The notes under the pieces were generated by a model. It was not told where the DNA came from. It saw only the letters and a program-made list of their open reading frames with translations, and searched no databases. From Fasciola hepatica (Eukaryota > Platyhelminthes > Trematoda > Plagiorchiida > Fasciolidae), in NCBI GenBank assembly GCA_948099385.1, contig CANUEZ040000168.1, forward strand, positions 6,863,501-6,927,500: a stretch of 64,000 bases of DNA. Direction: 5' to 3'. Made by a program: the position numbers and the translations under genes. The stretch's first letter is position 1. Each line of letters begins with the position of its first letter. Shown piece by piece: positions 62,170 to 64,000 of the stretch.

Positions 62170-63000
62170 TACCTGTACCTGACTGTGGGCCGCTTGCTGA
62201 GGCTCAAAATAGTAATTTTAATCGCGACGTTGTCAAAAAGACTAGTGATGACTAGCTGCAAACCTGGTGCCGGGTCTGGATGAAAATATATCGTTCTAAT
62301 AGCAGAATCATCTGCAAATGTATATGTAAGGGAATGGGCAACCTAAGCTCTAGGCTCGAAAAAATGAATAACTACTATTCTAGTGCCAACGAAGAGCCGT
62401 TACATATTCATCCGATATCCAACCACCTAGTGAAATATTACCAGCCGGGTACCAAAGTTCACCTACCTGAGCTAGTGCCTCCTCTCCTCTGAGAGTTTTA
62501 GCCAGTGCCATGGGCTCGGGAGTCATAGCGGGAATTTGTGGTATTTTCTTTCGAACTCTAACCAAAACCTTTGATTGAAATATCTAGCCCACGAGGTAGT
62601 TAGTAGCCAATCCCACACGGGAATTTGACCAAAGCGTTTTCTGATCTACCGCGTAAAAACTCGCTGTTTCGATTGAGTTGTTGTGGGCGAGGGATACCTA
62701 TGCCAAATCACACATGTATTTACTGCACTGTTCTAACTTATTAGCATGCACGTGGAACCTCGGAATTCGGATAAGCCGCTTACGCCTAATTGGTTATTAA
62801 TTCCGAATTCAAAAACCAGATTGGTATTCTACAATAAACGCCCCATTTCAGAATAGGAAGAAATTTCTCACGATGTTTACCTTATATAATCAAGGTTCAT
62901 CCATACAGATAAGGATACAGATGATCCAGTTCTGGGATTTCATTAGGCAATCTATTATCCGCTGATGGGACAAATACATGCTACATTATCCCTATCCTTA
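62170..63000. other. 3' flank of the basic-protein gene; nothing else seen
   Basis: No other gene. No clear minus-strand polyadenylation signal was found within about 200 bases of the stop codon. Confidence 0.4.
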
Positions 63001-63999
63001 CTATTTTGTATTCAGACTGTGTTCACCGGGGTCACCTGAATGCATCAACTCCGGTCTAAGTGACAAGTCAACTGGTTGGTCCTCAATTTGTTCCACGGCA
63101 TATGACATCGCTTGGGGTTGAGCTAATGAATCATGAAATTCGGGCGCGTCGTACCAGAGTTCCGTGCTCGTGTCGTTCACGTGAGGCAACTGAAAGGCGT
63201 TATGTCGATTTTTTCCGGCTGAAGGTCTCATACACACAGGCCGCACCGTTGCTTTTGTTTTTTTCGATTCTTTACGAGTCTTCGGCTTCGGTCTCGGTTT
63301 TGACGGTTTCGTCGTCTGAGTCGGAGAAGACGACTTTTCAAGAGTTTTCTCCAAACAACTTGGCCGATAACAACTGAAACGAGCCGACTTCAGAGGTCTC
63401 GGACGAAGACGTGATTTCCATAATGCTGAAACAGGTCTCTGTTTCGGTGTACAATGACCACCCGCTGAAGAGCGGTCCCGTCCGACAGCAGTCTTACGGG
63501 GTGATTTATTTCTTGAAACAGAATGCTTGGGAGCTGCAAGTCGCGCCTGTTTGGGGGCTATGACTTTAACTTTCGTTGATGGTTTACGTTTGCGAACCAA
63601 CTTCGGCGATGGACCTGAATGTGGCTTTATCCGGTCAAGTTTTCCCGTGTTTCTGTAGCATAAGTTCAGTTGTGGCTTCTTCGATGGTGATGCGCGCTTT
63701 TTGGGGACCTGGTTTGGCCTCTTTGCTGGTGACGCGCGCTTTTTCGGAGCCTGGTTTGACTTCGTTCGTGAGGCGCGCTTTTTGGGAGCCTTGCTTGGCT
63801 TTTTTGCTTGGCACACGCACTTTTTGGAGGCCTTGTTTGGCTTCTTTGATGATGACGCACTCTTTTTGCGGACCGCGTTTGGTTTCTTCGCAGCTTTCTT
63901 TGACGGGCGCGTTCGTTTGAGAGAAGTCTTCACACGATTGAGAGCCCTTGCTTTGAACGGACAGGCTTTAGGTCTTTTGATTTTACTGACATTTTTTTG
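63001..63999 (-). CDS. Lys/Arg-rich chromatin-like protein with 14-residue repeats (5' partial)
   Basis: The minus-strand frame is open from the window edge to TAG at 63003-63001: 332 visible codons with the start outside. The N-terminal visible half is histone H1-like in composition (Lys, Ala, Pro, Ser). It contains about five tandem units of 13-14 residues with the core P-N-x-x-P-K-K-R-A-S-P-x-K-K (about 63680-63880), resembling SPKK-type minor-groove-binding repeats. The middle is Arg/Lys/Pro-rich. The last ~60 residues change to acidic and polar sequence (ELWYDAPEFHDSL, EQIEDQ) and include PVDLS (63075-63061), the classic CtBP-binding motif. No globular winged-helix H1 domain is in view, though it could lie upstream. 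I infer a nuclear DNA-binding protein. A spacer or sperm-type basic protein, or a transcriptional co-repressor partner, are alternatives. A spliced 5' end cannot be excluded. Confidence 0.7.
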   Translation of the reverse strand, partial: QKNVSKIKRPKACPFKARALNRVKTSLKRTRPSKKAAKKPNAVRKKSASSSKKPNKASKKCVCQAKKPSKAPKKRASRTKSNQAPKKRASPAKRPNQVPKKRASPSKKPQLNLCYRNTGKLDRIKPHSGPSPKLVRKRKPSTKVKVIAPKQARLAAPKHSVSRNKSPRKTAVGRDRSSAGGHCTPKQRPVSALWKSRLRPRPLKSARFSCYRPSCLEKTLEKSSSPTQTTKPSKPRPKPKTRKESKKTKATVRPVCMRPSAGKNRHNAFQLPHVNDTSTELWYDAPEFHDSLAQPQAMSYAVEQIEDQPVDLSLRPELMHSGDPGEHSLNTK

Positions 64000-64000
64000 C

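Overview
The window looks like animal nuclear DNA, most plausibly from a parasitic flatworm (trematode-like). This is an inference. The evidence is sparse coding sequence, exon-like islands with GT/AG boundaries, long TA and trinucleotide microsatellites, and decayed copies of Ty3/Gypsy, Penelope-like (PLE) and RTE/CR1-type LINE elements of the kinds that crowd flatworm genomes. No bacterial operon, CRISPR array, phage module or intact tRNA/rRNA gene was seen.

Layout. 0.6-4.1 kb holds a minus-strand Gypsy gag-pol fossil in domain order: protease, reverse transcriptase (RT), RNase H, integrase. 6.4-12 kb holds short direct repeats and two diverged copies of a ~1.4-kb block, each with a short exon-like segment ending in a GTAAGT donor. 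12-24 kb is mostly non-coding. It has repeat fragments, four hammerhead-ribozyme-like motifs, a candidate minus-strand exon (16.9-17.3 kb), tRNA-like SINE pieces and a fold-back element (23.4-23.7 kb). 24-46 kb is non-coding repeat and microsatellite sequence with a LINE endonuclease fragment at 35.5 kb. 46.4-48.2 kb is PLE copy A (minus). 49.8-50.3 kb is the best internal exon in the window. 51.3-52.2 kb is a LINE RT fragment (minus), followed by an almost 900-base (ACT)n/(AGT)n tract. 54.3-54.9 kb is PLE fragment C, 56.7-58.4 kb is PLE copy B (plus), and 59.9-60.3 kb is a LINE 3' end. The right edge (63.0 kb onward) carries an open, very basic, repeat-containing protein gene that runs off the window. 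It has a CtBP-type PVDLS motif near its C-terminus.

The most notable pattern is in PLE copies A and B. Both have the same architecture: the 3'-terminal ~330-370 bp (C-terminal coding region plus 3' flank) is repeated in inverted orientation, gap-free and almost identical, at the 5'-truncated end. The RT body between the arms is decayed. The genes in the window do not form a recognisable pathway. Most of the sequence is transposon fossil, and only the 49.8-kb exon and the 63-kb gene look like maintained host coding sequence.
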